This document shows positions 33,372-41,378 of a stretch of 41,409 nucleotides of DNA, piece after piece. The position numbers were made by a program, and so were the translations under genes. The DNA comes from CAYUCJ01 sp049282265 (GTDB lineage: Bacteria; Desulfobacterota; DSM-4660; Desulfatiglandales; Desulfatiglandaceae): NCBI GenBank assembly GCA_049282265.1, contig JBAPTR010000294.1:1-41409 (forward strand). Reading direction: 5' to 3'. The notes under the pieces were generated by a model. That model was not told where the DNA came from and ran no database searches. It saw only the letters and a program-made list of their open reading frames with translations. Numbering within the stretch: position 1 is the stretch's first letter; each line of letters begins with the position of its first letter.

Positions 33372-33842
33372 ATGCATTCCCTCGAAACTCAAATAGAAAA
33401 CACCTATGAAAGGCAGACTTCCCTACTGGGTGACCTCAGGGATTGCCTGGAGATGGAACGAGAGAGCCTCATGGAAGTCGATGTGGATCGACTCTGGGAG
33501 TTGATGGAGAAGAAGAACGCCCTTGCCATGGATGTTGAGAGGACGGGGAATGAAATCAAGTGCCTCATGGCAGCCGGTTTCCCCGATTCAACAGAGAACC
33601 CGCGATCCAGCGCCCTGAAAGAATGGCCCTGGTACAAAGCGCTGCATTCCAAGACAACGCTGTTGAAAGAAGAGATCCGGGTGAGGATCGAGGAAAATCA
33701 GGTGTTCATTAAGGACTCCCTGGGGTTTTTTGATGAACTGATGAATATTATTGTCCAAAGCGGCGGAAAAGGGGATGACTATCAACATCTCCAGAGCCCC
33801 CAGGAAAAACATGTGGCCAGGATTTACCACAGAGAGGTCTGA
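33372..33842 (+). CDS. flgN: FlgN-family export chaperone
   Basis: A 156-residue, largely helical protein of FlgN type, chaperone for the hook-filament junction proteins FlgK and FlgL. The N-terminal helix ENTYERQTSLLGDLRDCLEM and the pattern ERESLMEVDVDRLWELMEKK fit the family. The C-terminal helix ending in FFDELMNIIVQSG binds substrates in homologues. A clear GGAGGAAAG site precedes ATG 33372. It stands 2 bp before flgK, its expected client. Confidence 0.85.
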   Translation: MHSLETQIENTYERQTSLLGDLRDCLEMERESLMEVDVDRLWELMEKKNALAMDVERTGNEIKCLMAAGFPDSTENPRSSALKEWPWYKALHSKTTLLKEEIRVRIEENQVFIKDSLGFFDELMNIIVQSGGKGDDYQHLQSPQEKHVARIYHREV

Positions 33843-33844
33843 CT

Positions 33845-35575
33845 ATGAGCGGCATCAGTCTATTACTCAGCACGGCAAAAGACGCCCTTATGACCCAACA
33901 GCAGGCCATGGATGTGATCGGTCACAATGTGGCCAATGTGAACACACCGGATTACAGTCGGCAAGTTCCAGTTATCCAGGCCAACACACCTGCATCGTAT
34001 GCAGGGCTCATTTTCGGCCGAGGGGCGACTGTAACCGAAATACAGAGAAATGCGAATACGTTTATTGAAAACAGCCTGCAGCAGCGTCAGTCTGACCTGA
34101 GTGCAACTTCGGAAAAAGAAATCTACATGGGGGTGCTGGAAGGTATTTTCAACGAAAATTCAGGGAGAAGTCTCAGCGGTCAGATGGCTGATTTCTGGAA
34201 CGCCTGGCATGATCTGTCCAACAATCCATCGGGCGACTCGGAAAGGAGCGCCCTTTATGAGAGAGGGGCCCTGCTTGGCCAGACCTTTTCGGACCTTTCA
34301 GGGGACCTTGCCCAGCTTGGCGGAGAAATGAACCTTTCCATCGATAACGGCGTAGAGACGATCAACGAGATGACGGCAAAGATTGCCGATCTTAACGAAC
34401 AGATCGTCAGCATGAGCGGAATGGGAAATGCCAATGATCTGATCGATCAGAGGCAACACTTGGTCAACCAGTTGTCCGAATATCTGGATGTCAAGTATTA
34501 TGTGAATGATGACAACAGCATGACCGTCACCACTGGAAAGGGTTATGGCCTGGTTAGCGGGACGGATAGCTATTCGCTGAGTTTTGATGGGAACAATGTC
34601 AGATGGGAAAGCTCCGGGGCCGCCAGCACGGACATCACGGATACGATCACGGGCGGTAAGATGGGAGGATGGTTGGATATGCGGGATACCATCATCCCGG
34701 AGTACAACGACAAATTGAACCAGCTCTCCGGATCTCTCATCCGGGAGGTGAACAACCTTCATGCCCAGGGGGTGGGTTTGGAGCGAATGACGGATGTGAC
34801 AGGGACATATGGGGTGGGGGCAGGAAATAATGGGGTTGTTTTGGCAAATACAAACCTGGACTTTGGAGATTCCATTGATACCAGTGGCACTAAATCTTTC
34901 ACCATTTGGCTCAATGACGGTTCCGGAAATAACACAAGTTCCGTGATTGATGTAGATGGCGGCACCGATTCCTTGGATGATATCGTTACAAGAATAAATT
35001 CGGTCAGCCCCGGCAATCTTATCGCGAGCGATGCGGATGGCAAACTTGGAATTACGACGGCCCCTGGCTTCTCCTTTGCCTTTTCTGACGACACCAGCGG
35101 GGCCCTTGCGGCCCTGGGCATCAACACCTTTTTTGCAGGCAGCAACGCAACAGATATGAAAATGAACGCCAACCTGGGGTCGAACAAGAACCTCATAGCG
35201 GCAGGCCGCGTCGACGCGACAGGCCAAATCGCCTCCGGTGACAATACCAATGCCCTGGACATGGCAGGCCTGCAATACGCGGACGTGGATATCAAAGACA
35301 GTGACGGGAATGTAGTCGCTTCCGATACCCTGGATAACTACCTGGCCGGTCTGGAGGGCTCCATCGGGATCAAGAGCCAGAGTATTACACGTACGAGAGA
35401 GTACAATGAGACCATTGTCAACAACCTCAAAGACGCGAGGAACAATGTCTCGGCTGTATCCATTGATGAAGAGATGACCCAGCTCATAAAATTTCAGCAT
35501 GCCTATGCCGCGGCCGCAAAATTGATCAGCACCGCGGACGAGATGTATCAGACACTGCTGGATACAAAACAGTAG
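33845..35575 (+). CDS. flgK: Hook-filament junction protein FlgK (HAP1)
   Basis: A 576-residue FlgK. The N-terminus has LSTAKDALMTQQQAMDVIGH and NVANVNTPDYSRQ. The conserved GRGATVTEIQRNANTFIE follows near residue 59. The C-terminal D0 helix includes VSIDEEMTQLIKFQHAYAAA. The middle domain is rich in Asp, Gly and Ser, as is usual for the exposed part. FlgK forms the first junction zone between hook and filament. The start lies 2 bp after the flgN stop, so the two are likely coupled. Confidence 0.96.
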   Translation: MSGISLLLSTAKDALMTQQQAMDVIGHNVANVNTPDYSRQVPVIQANTPASYAGLIFGRGATVTEIQRNANTFIENSLQQRQSDLSATSEKEIYMGVLEGIFNENSGRSLSGQMADFWNAWHDLSNNPSGDSERSALYERGALLGQTFSDLSGDLAQLGGEMNLSIDNGVETINEMTAKIADLNEQIVSMSGMGNANDLIDQRQHLVNQLSEYLDVKYYVNDDNSMTVTTGKGYGLVSGTDSYSLSFDGNNVRWESSGAASTDITDTITGGKMGGWLDMRDTIIPEYNDKLNQLSGSLIREVNNLHAQGVGLERMTDVTGTYGVGAGNNGVVLANTNLDFGDSIDTSGTKSFTIWLNDGSGNNTSSVIDVDGGTDSLDDIVTRINSVSPGNLIASDADGKLGITTAPGFSFAFSDDTSGALAALGINTFFAGSNATDMKMNANLGSNKNLIAAGRVDATGQIASGDNTNALDMAGLQYADVDIKDSDGNVVASDTLDNYLAGLEGSIGIKSQSITRTREYNETIVNNLKDARNNVSAVSIDEEMTQLIKFQHAYAAAAKLISTADEMYQTLLDTKQ

Positions 35576-35695
35576 GAGGGTCAATAGCCGGGAGTGTGGA
35601 GTTGGGTTTCTTCCCTCTAAAAAAAAGGGAGGCCGAGGCTTGCCCGTCGGTCTTGTGGAGGGGCGGATTTCTTTTGATGTTGATATTTGTTGCAT

Positions 35696-35745
35696 TGTAG
35701 GAGCGGGCTCTGTCTGCGAAATCGTGAGCAGAGCTCACTCCTGCT
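35696..35745 (+). repeat. REP-like hairpin before flgL
   Basis: GGAGCGGGCTCTG (35700-35712) pairs with CAGAGCTCACTCC (35729-35741), with two mismatches that are wobble pairs in RNA. The surrounding GTAGGAGCGGGCTCTG resembles REP elements (GTAGGAGCGGGCT...) known from Pseudomonas and other proteobacteria. It lies in the 218-bp flgK-flgL gap, which is otherwise without recognisable content. Confidence 0.65.
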
Positions 35746-35793
35746 CGTCATAATGAACTTTGCGGTCAGCACTAGATATTGGAGGACTTACCT

Positions 35794-36699
35794 ATGCGCG
35801 TATCCAACCAGAGCACTTACGATGCGATAAAATACCAGTTGTCCAGGACGGCAGCAGAGCTGGTCAAGGCCAATGAAGTTGTCAGCAGCGGCAAGCGTAT
35901 CAACAAGTTGTCGGACGATCCCATAGGCATGGTGCAGGTGCTGAGTCTTCGAGAATCACTCGCCAACATAGATCAGCTGGGCAGGAACATATCAACTGGC
36001 AATACCTGGCTCGATGCAGGAGAAACGGCCCTCGGGAGTGTCAAGGGACTCATTACCGATATGAAGACCCTCTCTATCCAGATGGCAAACGGTACCGTAG
36101 GTGCAGATGAGCGAAAGGCTGCCGCAGCTCAGGTGGAAGGAACCCTTGAGCAGATTGTCTCTCTGGCAAATACACAGGCCAACGGCCAGTACATCTTTGC
36201 CGGCACAAAGACCGACACCAAACCCTTTGAGATCCAAAGGGACCTTAATGGAAATCCCACCGGCGTCACCTATTCCGGGAACGACACACCATTCAGTATC
36301 AAGATCGGAAAGAATACCAATATTGAGGTTGGGCACGACGGTGAGGCTGTGTTTCAGGGTGGAGTCAGCGGAGGCATTTTCCAAACCCTCATCGAATTCA
36401 AAAACTCACTTGAAACGGATAGTGGTACCGGGATCGGGCAGGCCATGACTGATCTGGACAATGACTTGAATCACATGATCAGCAAGGTATCCGACATCGG
36501 GACAAAAGGGGTCCGTCTGGATGTCAAGGAAAAGATCCTGGAAGATCTGAAACTGAGCTACACGGAGAATAAGTCCAAACTGGAGGATGCGGATATCCTG
36601 GCGGCCATATCCGATGTGCAATCAAAGGAAACGGCCTACCAGGCCGCCCTTGCATCTTCTGCGAAAGTGATGAAAATGAGCCTCATCGATTACTTGTAG
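35794..36699 (+). CDS. flgL: Hook-filament junction protein FlgL (HAP3)
   Basis: A 301-residue flagellin-like protein. The N-terminus MRVSNQSTYDAIKYQLSRTA and VVSSGKRINKLSDDPIGMVQ are FlgL signatures. The C-terminus has DVQSKETAYQAALASSAKVM followed by SLIDYL. FlgL sits between FlgK and the flagellin filament. ATG 35794 is chosen over a TTG at 35779 because GGAGG (35781-35785) precedes it at the right distance. csrA and fliW follow. Confidence 0.96.
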   Translation: MRVSNQSTYDAIKYQLSRTAAELVKANEVVSSGKRINKLSDDPIGMVQVLSLRESLANIDQLGRNISTGNTWLDAGETALGSVKGLITDMKTLSIQMANGTVGADERKAAAAQVEGTLEQIVSLANTQANGQYIFAGTKTDTKPFEIQRDLNGNPTGVTYSGNDTPFSIKIGKNTNIEVGHDGEAVFQGGVSGGIFQTLIEFKNSLETDSGTGIGQAMTDLDNDLNHMISKVSDIGTKGVRLDVKEKILEDLKLSYTENKSKLEDADILAAISDVQSKETAYQAALASSAKVMKMSLIDYL

Positions 36700-36741
36700 A
36701 GTCGGTGCTATCACCGCAGACACAGAGGAAGCAGAGAAAAG

Positions 36742-36776
36742 CCTCTTAATTGTACGGATTGTCAATAATTTAGAGG
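36742..36776 (+). repeat. Hairpin in the flgL-csrA gap
   Basis: CCTCTTAATT (36742-36751) pairs with AATTTAGAGG (36767-36776), with one mismatch and a 15-nt loop. It could end the flgL transcript or protect its 3' end. There is no T-run after the stem. Confidence 0.4.
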
Positions 36777-36823
36777 GGCCACCAGGTTGCGGTGCATATC
36801 ATCTGTCTTGCCATGGAGGGCAT

Positions 36824-37069
36824 ATGCTGGTTCTGGCCAGGAAGGTCAACGAATCTATCACGATCGGCGACGATGTCGTCATCAAGGTCATCGGCGTTGA
36901 GGGTATGCAGGTTAGGCTGGGGATCGATGCGCCAAGGAATGTGCGCGTTCTCCGCCAGGAAGTGTACGAGAAGATAAGAGAGGAAAACCTCCTGTCGGCA
37001 AGGGGTGAGGCGGGGGCGTTCATAAAGGCCGCCGGCCTTTTAAACACAGAAGACCGATCAAAGAAGTAA
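36824..37069 (+). CDS. csrA: Carbon storage regulator CsrA
   Basis: An 81-residue CsrA, a dimeric RNA-binding protein that represses or stabilises mRNAs by binding GGA motifs. The first 50 residues are canonical: MLVLARKVNESITIGDD, VIKVIGVEGMQVRLGIDAP and the RNA-binding VRVLRQEVYEKI. The C-terminal 25 residues extend beyond the short gammaproteobacterial form, as is common in FliW-containing bacteria. GGAGGGC precedes ATG 36824. Its neighbour fliW encodes its antagonist, and flagellin mRNA is the expected target. Confidence 0.97.
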   Translation: MLVLARKVNESITIGDDVVIKVIGVEGMQVRLGIDAPRNVRVLRQEVYEKIREENLLSARGEAGAFIKAAGLLNTEDRSKK

Positions 37070-37160
37070 TGCATGTTTGTTTTCCTTTGCCGGTGCCTCA
37101 GCAAAGGGAAAAAAGTCCCTGCGCTTAGCGCCTGGGGTGAAAAACGAGAGGAATAATACC

Positions 37161-37595
37161 TTGAAACTGGAAACCAGAGATTTCGGCTCCGTGGATATCG
37201 ACGAACAGAAGACGATCATGATGCCTTCCGGTATGCCGGGTTTCCCGGGGATGCAACGTTTTGTCATCCTGGAACGCGAAGAATCCAGGCCGTTTCTCTG
37301 GTACCAATGTGTCGACGATCCCGGGCTCGCCTTCGTGATCATCAATCCTCTTCTTTTCAAACCGGATTATTCATTGGACCTGACACCTGCCATGAAGGAC
37401 ATGTCATGGGAAGAGCCTGAGGAAGGGAACCTGGTGGTATACGCGATTGTGAACGCATCAGAGGGGGTGCCGGAAAAGATCACCGCCAATCTCATCGGTC
37501 CCCTGGTGATCAATACCGGAAAAAATGAAGCAGTGCAGATGGTGATTTCAGGGAGCCCCTACTCGCACAAACAACCCATTTTTCAGTCTACCTGA
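37161..37595 (+). CDS. fliW: Flagellar assembly factor FliW
   Basis: A 144-residue FliW. The start TTG 37161 gives the family N-terminus MKLETRDFGSVDIDEQKTI and is preceded by GAGAGGAA; an upstream extension to 37077 has no such support. The core has PSGMPGFPGMQRFVILE, and the C-terminal half includes NLIGPLVINTGKNEAVQMVI. FliW binds either flagellin or CsrA. When flagellin is exported, freed FliW blocks CsrA and flagellin translation resumes. It ends the plus-strand flagellar operon. Confidence 0.95.
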   Translation: MKLETRDFGSVDIDEQKTIMMPSGMPGFPGMQRFVILEREESRPFLWYQCVDDPGLAFVIINPLLFKPDYSLDLTPAMKDMSWEEPEEGNLVVYAIVNASEGVPEKITANLIGPLVINTGKNEAVQMVISGSPYSHKQPIFQST

Positions 37596-37682
37596 TCTCA
37601 AAATCCAACTTATTTTCACTCTTCCATGACCATATTGATGGTTTTTTGTGAAGTCATTAATACTAATAACATCATATATCGC

Positions 37683-37727
37683 TTGACTTTGTCTTGTATA
37701 GTTGCTATATGTGCATATAACACATAT
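37683..37727 (+). promoter_or_regulatory. Sigma-70-type promoter with overlapping palindromic operator for the toxin-antitoxin pair
   Basis: TTGACT (37683-37688) and TATATG (37706-37711) are separated by 17 nt. An inverted repeat, ATATGTG (37707-37713) and CACATAT (37721-37727), overlaps the -10 box. This is the usual layout for autorepression by an RHH antitoxin. Confidence 0.65.
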
Positions 37728-37753
37728 TTACATCTCGAGAATTGGAGGAAGAC

Positions 37754-37978
37754 ATGCCTCAACTTAATCTCTACGTCCCGGAAGAAGTCGCGGTCAAAAT
37801 ACGAAAAAAAGCAGGCGCCAGGAATATTTCAATATCACGTTACCTTGCGGATGTGATCAAACGTGAAGTTGGGCAAGGGTGGCCGGAAGGCTATTTTGAA
37901 AAAGTATGCGGGAAATGGGAGGGAGATTTTCCAGCGATAACAAGGGAAAATCCGGAAGACCTTGACGGGGTGTCTTAG
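37754..37978 (+). CDS. VapB-type ribbon-helix-helix antitoxin
   Basis: A 74-residue protein starting at ATG 37754 behind GGAGGAAG. The first 45 residues (LNLYVPEEVAVKIRKKAGAR, then ISISRYLADVIKREV) form a ribbon-helix-helix DNA-binding unit. The acidic, tryptophan-containing tail (GWPEGYFEKVCGKWEGDF) is the likely toxin-binding arm. Its stop is directly followed by the toxin ATG. It would repress its own promoter through the palindrome at 37707-37727. The exact antitoxin family cannot be named from sequence alone. Confidence 0.8.
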   Translation: MPQLNLYVPEEVAVKIRKKAGARNISISRYLADVIKREVGQGWPEGYFEKVCGKWEGDFPAITRENPEDLDGVS

Positions 37979-38380
37979 ATGTACCTGCTTGATACCAACC
38001 CTTGCATTGAAATCCTCAGAAATAGTCAATCGCCCACAAAAAATCATTTTGAGCAACATGATCCTTCTGAGATTTATCTCTGCTCGGTTGTTGTTGCGGA
38101 ATTATTTTACGGTGCGAGGAAAAGCAATCAAGTTGTTAAGAACGTTGCCCTGGTCCGGGAGTTTTGCGCACCATTTGTTAGCCTGCCTTTTGATGACCAT
38201 TGTGCTGACTACTATGGAACAATCAGATGCGATTTGGAAGGGAGCGGCATGAAAATTGGTGCGAACGACCTCTTTGTAGCTGCAATAGCAAAGGCTTATG
38301 ACCTTATACTGGTAACGCATAACACAAACGAGTTCGCTCGTATTGCAGGACTTCAAATTGAAGACTGGTATGATGCCTGA
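37979..38380 (+). CDS. VapC-type PIN-domain toxin (RNase)
   Basis: A 133-residue PIN-domain protein. Metal-binding acids appear at Asp5 (YLLDTN), Glu41 (VVVAELFYGA) and Asp97 (IGANDLFVAAIA), followed by VTHNTNEFARIAGLQIEDW, the typical VapC end. It starts with no gap after the antitoxin stop. VapC toxins cleave tRNA or rRNA until neutralised. It is convergent with flaG, 18 bp away. A stability or phage-defence module inside a flagellar locus is unusual but not unknown. Confidence 0.88.
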   Translation: MYLLDTNPCIEILRNSQSPTKNHFEQHDPSEIYLCSVVVAELFYGARKSNQVVKNVALVREFCAPFVSLPFDDHCADYYGTIRCDLEGSGMKIGANDLFVAAIAKAYDLILVTHNTNEFARIAGLQIEDWYDA

Positions 38381-38398
38381 TATTATGAGGTACGAGGA

Positions 38399-38734
38399 CT
38401 ATACCTGCTTGTCAAACAATATCCCCATCATATCTTCCAGCCTGGCAGCCAGCTCCAGCAGTTCCTTGGTCGGGATCTGCCTGACCAGTTCGCCCGTATC
38501 CTTGTCCACCACCCTGACCACGGTCTGGCCGGTTTCCTCGAACACGGAAAATTGAAGTCCCACATTGTGGATTGCGTTAAGATCGGCGTTCACGGCCTCC
38601 ATGAAGGCATTGGAAATATTGGTTTCCGCTTTCGGTTTTGCCTTTGGGGCGCCCCCGGATCCAGGGTTCCCCACGATAACGTTTCCTGGGAGCGGGGTCT
38701 GAAGCCTCGCCGTATTGATTGCTTCTATTGACAT
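38399..38734 (-). CDS. flaG: FlaG-family flagellar protein
   Basis: A 111-residue FlaG. The variable N-terminal half (Pro/Lys/Gly-rich) is followed by the conserved domain at about 60-105: LQFSVFEETGQTVVRVVDKD and TGELVRQIPTKELLELAARL. FlaG proteins affect filament length in some species. AAAGGAGG precedes the ATG at 38734. It is the last gene of the minus-strand filament group and converges on vapC. Confidence 0.93.
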   Translation of the reverse strand: MSIEAINTARLQTPLPGNVIVGNPGSGGAPKAKPKAETNISNAFMEAVNADLNAIHNVGLQFSVFEETGQTVVRVVDKDTGELVRQIPTKELLELAARLEDMMGILFDKQV

Positions 38735-38758
38735 TTCCCTTTACCTCCTTTGGCCGGA

Positions 38759-39007
38759 TTATCCATGCCGCAGTCCCTTATAGGCATTCTCAAGGCGGAG
38801 CCTGTTTTGGTTGGCCTGCAGTTCATGTTGAACCCGATCTTTCTTCTTCCTTGCAAGGGAAGTGCATCGGTCTTCACACTCCCTGATCCGTCTTATCCAT
38901 GATGCCGCGTCCGGAGGCAATTGCCCCACGCCCCTGTGGATGTTCCTGAAGGCGCCTCGTCTCTCGTCCAGGGGAGTTATGAGCTTTTTATCATCACCCC
39001 TTTGCAC
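38759..39007 (-). CDS. Small helical protein, possible flagellar chaperone; start uncertain
   Basis: From GTG 39007 the protein has 82 residues, highly charged and helical (RIRECEDRCTSLARKKKDRV, ANQNRLRLENAYKGL). I do not recognise a family, though size, helicity and position between flaG and fliT suggest a FliT/FlgN-like chaperone. The frame stays open upstream to 39067 and reads ELLRISEEVLQCVQRGDD across the GTG, which looks like real coding sequence without a start codon. A GAGGAGG site lies before both the GTG and an out-of-frame ATG, so a frameshift or unusual start is possible. Confidence 0.55.
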   Translation of the reverse strand: MQRGDDKKLITPLDERRGAFRNIHRGVGQLPPDAASWIRRIRECEDRCTSLARKKKDRVQHELQANQNRLRLENAYKGLRHG

Positions 39008-39116
39008 GCATTGGAGGACCTCCTCGCTAATTCTGAGGAGCTCCGTATGCGGATCCGGTTGTCGCTCTCATTACAATTTTTTCCATCGATGGACGCAGTA
39101 CATCAGTTTGATTGCT

Positions 39117-39449
39117 CTATGCCGTGAGGCCTTTTTTCTCATAGGCCTTCAAACACTGCCGCTTCTTCTTTGACGCAACGATTTTTGAAAAAACCCTCTC
39201 TTTGCTTTCTTCCAGGGACTTGCGTGTCCGTTCGACGGCCTCTTTCAGGTCATTCAGCATTTGATAGTCATCAGGGTTTGTAAACGGGCCACACTCAACA
39301 AGACGTCGGAAAGACTCGTCATGTTCCTGCGCCAGGCCGTCAATTCCGGCCAGGTCGCCTTGTTTCAGCATAGCTACAAGACCCTCGCTTGTCTTGCGGA
39401 ATGCCTCGATTTCTTTTTCAAGGTTATGATGCGACATGAAGTCCACCAT
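39117..39449 (-). CDS. FliT-like flagellar chaperone
   Basis: A 110-residue helical protein (98 or more residues of coiled helix, with NLEKEIEAFRKTSEGLVAML and LNDLKEAVERTRKSLEESKE). Its place directly after fliS matches FliT, the chaperone of the filament cap FliD. Sequence similarity to FliT cannot be proven by eye. ATG 39449 has a GGGAAG site; ATG 39437 (MSHHNLEKE) is an alternative. The start lies 26 nt inside fliS, indicating coupling. Confidence 0.6.
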   Translation of the reverse strand: MVDFMSHHNLEKEIEAFRKTSEGLVAMLKQGDLAGIDGLAQEHDESFRRLVECGPFTNPDDYQMLNDLKEAVERTRKSLEESKERVFSKIVASKKKRQCLKAYEKKGLTA

Positions 39450-39882
39450 ATTGTCTTCCCAAATGAGGGGGCATCCCGCTTTCTTTTGGCGGAATTGGCG
39501 TTTGGGTATCAGGCAATTGCTGTGCTGCCTGTTCCCAGGTATCCAGCAGGCCTTCCAGAAGCCCCCTTACGTCCTTTAGAGCCATTGCGTCTCCTTTGAG
39601 ATTTGCTTCCGTCAATCTCCGGATCATATAGTCGTAAAGACTTGAAAGATTTTGAACAATTTCCCCGCCTGTCTTTCGGTCAAGGGCACTGTCCAGTTCC
39701 CCGATGATGGCAATGGCACGGGAGATATATTGACCTTTCCTGGCGATATTGTGCATCTCCAGCACCTTTTCGGCAAATCCAACAAAGCGTATGGCACCCT
39801 CATATAAATCCAAGAGCATCCTCATTTTGTTGGTACTCGTATTTACATACACCTTGTTATACGTATTGGCTGCCTGCTGCAT
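39424..39882 (-). CDS. fliS: Flagellin export chaperone FliS
   Basis: A 152-residue FliS. The N-terminus AANTYNKVYVNTSTNKMRML follows the family, with an invariant LxxLYEGAI segment (LLDLYEGAIRFVGFAEKV). The central GQYISRAIAIIGELDSALD and NLSSLYDYMIRRLTEANLK are further signatures. It binds the flagellin C-terminus and prevents early polymerisation. The C-terminal 20 residues are longer than in many FliS proteins and proline-rich. It follows fliD on the minus strand after 42 bp. Confidence 0.95.
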   Translation of the reverse strand: MQQAANTYNKVYVNTSTNKMRMLLDLYEGAIRFVGFAEKVLEMHNIARKGQYISRAIAIIGELDSALDRKTGGEIVQNLSSLYDYMIRRLTEANLKGDAMALKDVRGLLEGLLDTWEQAAQQLPDTQTPIPPKESGMPPHLGRQYGGLHVAS

Positions 39883-39924
39883 ACCTTTTAACCTCTTTCT
39901 GGTTTTATAGGTTTGTGCTTGCTA

Positions 39925-41316
39925 TTACCCTGCTATTTGCTTGTTGAGATTGGACAGGCCCACCAGTTGCTGGGTGAGATAGTCACTTGTCTGCTGATAA
40001 CTGCTGATAAGTTTCTCCAAGGCGTTAAACTGGTTTTGGAGTATTTCCTCCCGTTTGGAAACCCTGGTCTCCATGACGTCCTGCTTGTCCTTCAAATCAT
40101 CAATGCTGCTCTGCAGGCCATCTTCCTTGCTGGCTATCATGCCGTCTGTGGGACTCATTACCCCGGCGAGATAATCGGAGAGGGTGGTGGCAATGCCCTT
40201 GCTGGTTTCCGTGTCAGCGGTGAAAATGGTTGTTACATCGGAAATGTTGCTTGTAAGGGCATCCGTTACGGCGCTATCGTCCATCTGCATCTTGCCGTAT
40301 CGGTCTATGGTTATGCCGATACTGGAGAGGGTGTCTGCCGCGTTTTGGGTTCCAGCAACCTGCTGTCCTAAGATATTTGGAAGGCTCCGGGTGATGGATC
40401 TGACCGTGGAGTCCCCGATGAGGGCTCCGGACGATCCGTCTTCTCCTGCATAGGCCTGCTTGCTGGAAAGCTCATCTATGAGCTTATTATAGGCATCCAC
40501 GAAGGCGCTTATCTTTTCCTTGATGGTATCGGTGTCTCGCGTTACGTCCACACCGACTGTTTCCGTATCGTCAGCCTTGTGCAGGTTGAGGGCCACACCG
40601 CTGATCAAATCGCCAATTGAATTTGTGGACCGCACCACGTTGATGCCATCTACGTTAAGGCTGCTGTTGGCCGCGGCTCGGGTCATTACCATGCCCCCTC
40701 CGTCATACAGGGTATCAAGCTGGCCTGTCACCCCGTTCGTAATGGTTGCGCTGATGGTATTGCCCGCGCCGCTCTCTTTAGAGGCCATGGTCAGATAGAC
40801 ATGCCCCAGTCCGTCATCAATCACGCTTGCGTTGACCCCCGCGTCAGCGCTGTTAATGGCTGCGGCAATGCCGGCAACGGTTTCATGGTCGGAATCAATG
40901 GTGACATCCACCGCAGCTCCGGTGGCCCCTATTTGGATGGAAATGGTCCCCGTGCCCACCACGTCAGTGGAGTCGGTAAATGCTGCACTCCGGACCGTGT
41001 GGGCCTGTGCCAGGCTGCTTACGATAATGGAATGGTTCCCCAGTGCGGCCGAGCCAGAACTCGTCACCGTGAGGATACCTTCATTTGAAGAGACGCTCGA
41101 TGAAGAGTCAAAACTGCTTGGATATTTCAGGTCATTCACCGCTGATTGAAATGCACTGAGGGCGCTCTTGACCTCGCCGTATGCCGAGAGCTTAACCTTA
41201 AAGGCCGCTTCCCGGTTTTCCAGCAATGTGATGGGGCGACGCTCCAAGTCCATCAATTTACTGATGATCCCCTGTGTGTCCAACCCGCTCGCCAACCCGC
41301 CGACTGACAGTGCCAT
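39925..41316 (-). CDS. fliD: Filament cap protein FliD (HAP2)
   Basis: A 463-residue FliD. The N-terminus SVGGLASGLDTQGIISKLMD is canonical, followed by the FliD_N helix (LENREAAFKVKLSAYGEVKS). The C-terminal domain has VDAYNKLIDELSSKQAYAGE, TDALTSNISDVTTIF and a final coiled coil (KREEILQNQFNALEKLISSY). FliD caps the growing filament and guides flagellin folding. AAAGGAAG precedes the ATG at 41316. It lies between flagellin and fliS, the usual setting. Confidence 0.96.
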   Translation of the reverse strand: MALSVGGLASGLDTQGIISKLMDLERRPITLLENREAAFKVKLSAYGEVKSALSAFQSAVNDLKYPSSFDSSSSVSSNEGILTVTSSGSAALGNHSIIVSSLAQAHTVRSAAFTDSTDVVGTGTISIQIGATGAAVDVTIDSDHETVAGIAAAINSADAGVNASVIDDGLGHVYLTMASKESGAGNTISATITNGVTGQLDTLYDGGGMVMTRAAANSSLNVDGINVVRSTNSIGDLISGVALNLHKADDTETVGVDVTRDTDTIKEKISAFVDAYNKLIDELSSKQAYAGEDGSSGALIGDSTVRSITRSLPNILGQQVAGTQNAADTLSSIGITIDRYGKMQMDDSAVTDALTSNISDVTTIFTADTETSKGIATTLSDYLAGVMSPTDGMIASKEDGLQSSIDDLKDKQDVMETRVSKREEILQNQFNALEKLISSYQQTSDYLTQQLVGLSNLNKQIAG

Positions 41317-41339
41317 TTTTTCTTCCTTTCAAATTGGTT

Positions 41340-41367
41340 CAAGGGAGGCCCTGATGGACCTCCCTTG
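41340..41367 (-). terminator. Stem-loop between flagellin and fliD
   Basis: CAAGGGAGG (41340-41348) pairs perfectly with CCTCCCTTG (41359-41367) across a 10-nt loop. On the minus strand it lies just after the flagellin stop and would stop or stabilise that transcript. The run of T after the stem is weak, so termination is not certain. Confidence 0.55.
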
Positions 41368-41378
41368 TTTGTCATTCG

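Noticed and set aside
34298..35695. 465-codon open frame on the minus strand opposite flgK
   Set aside because: It lies antisense to an unmistakable flgK, has no ribosome site or family features, and its composition mirrors flgK codon bias.
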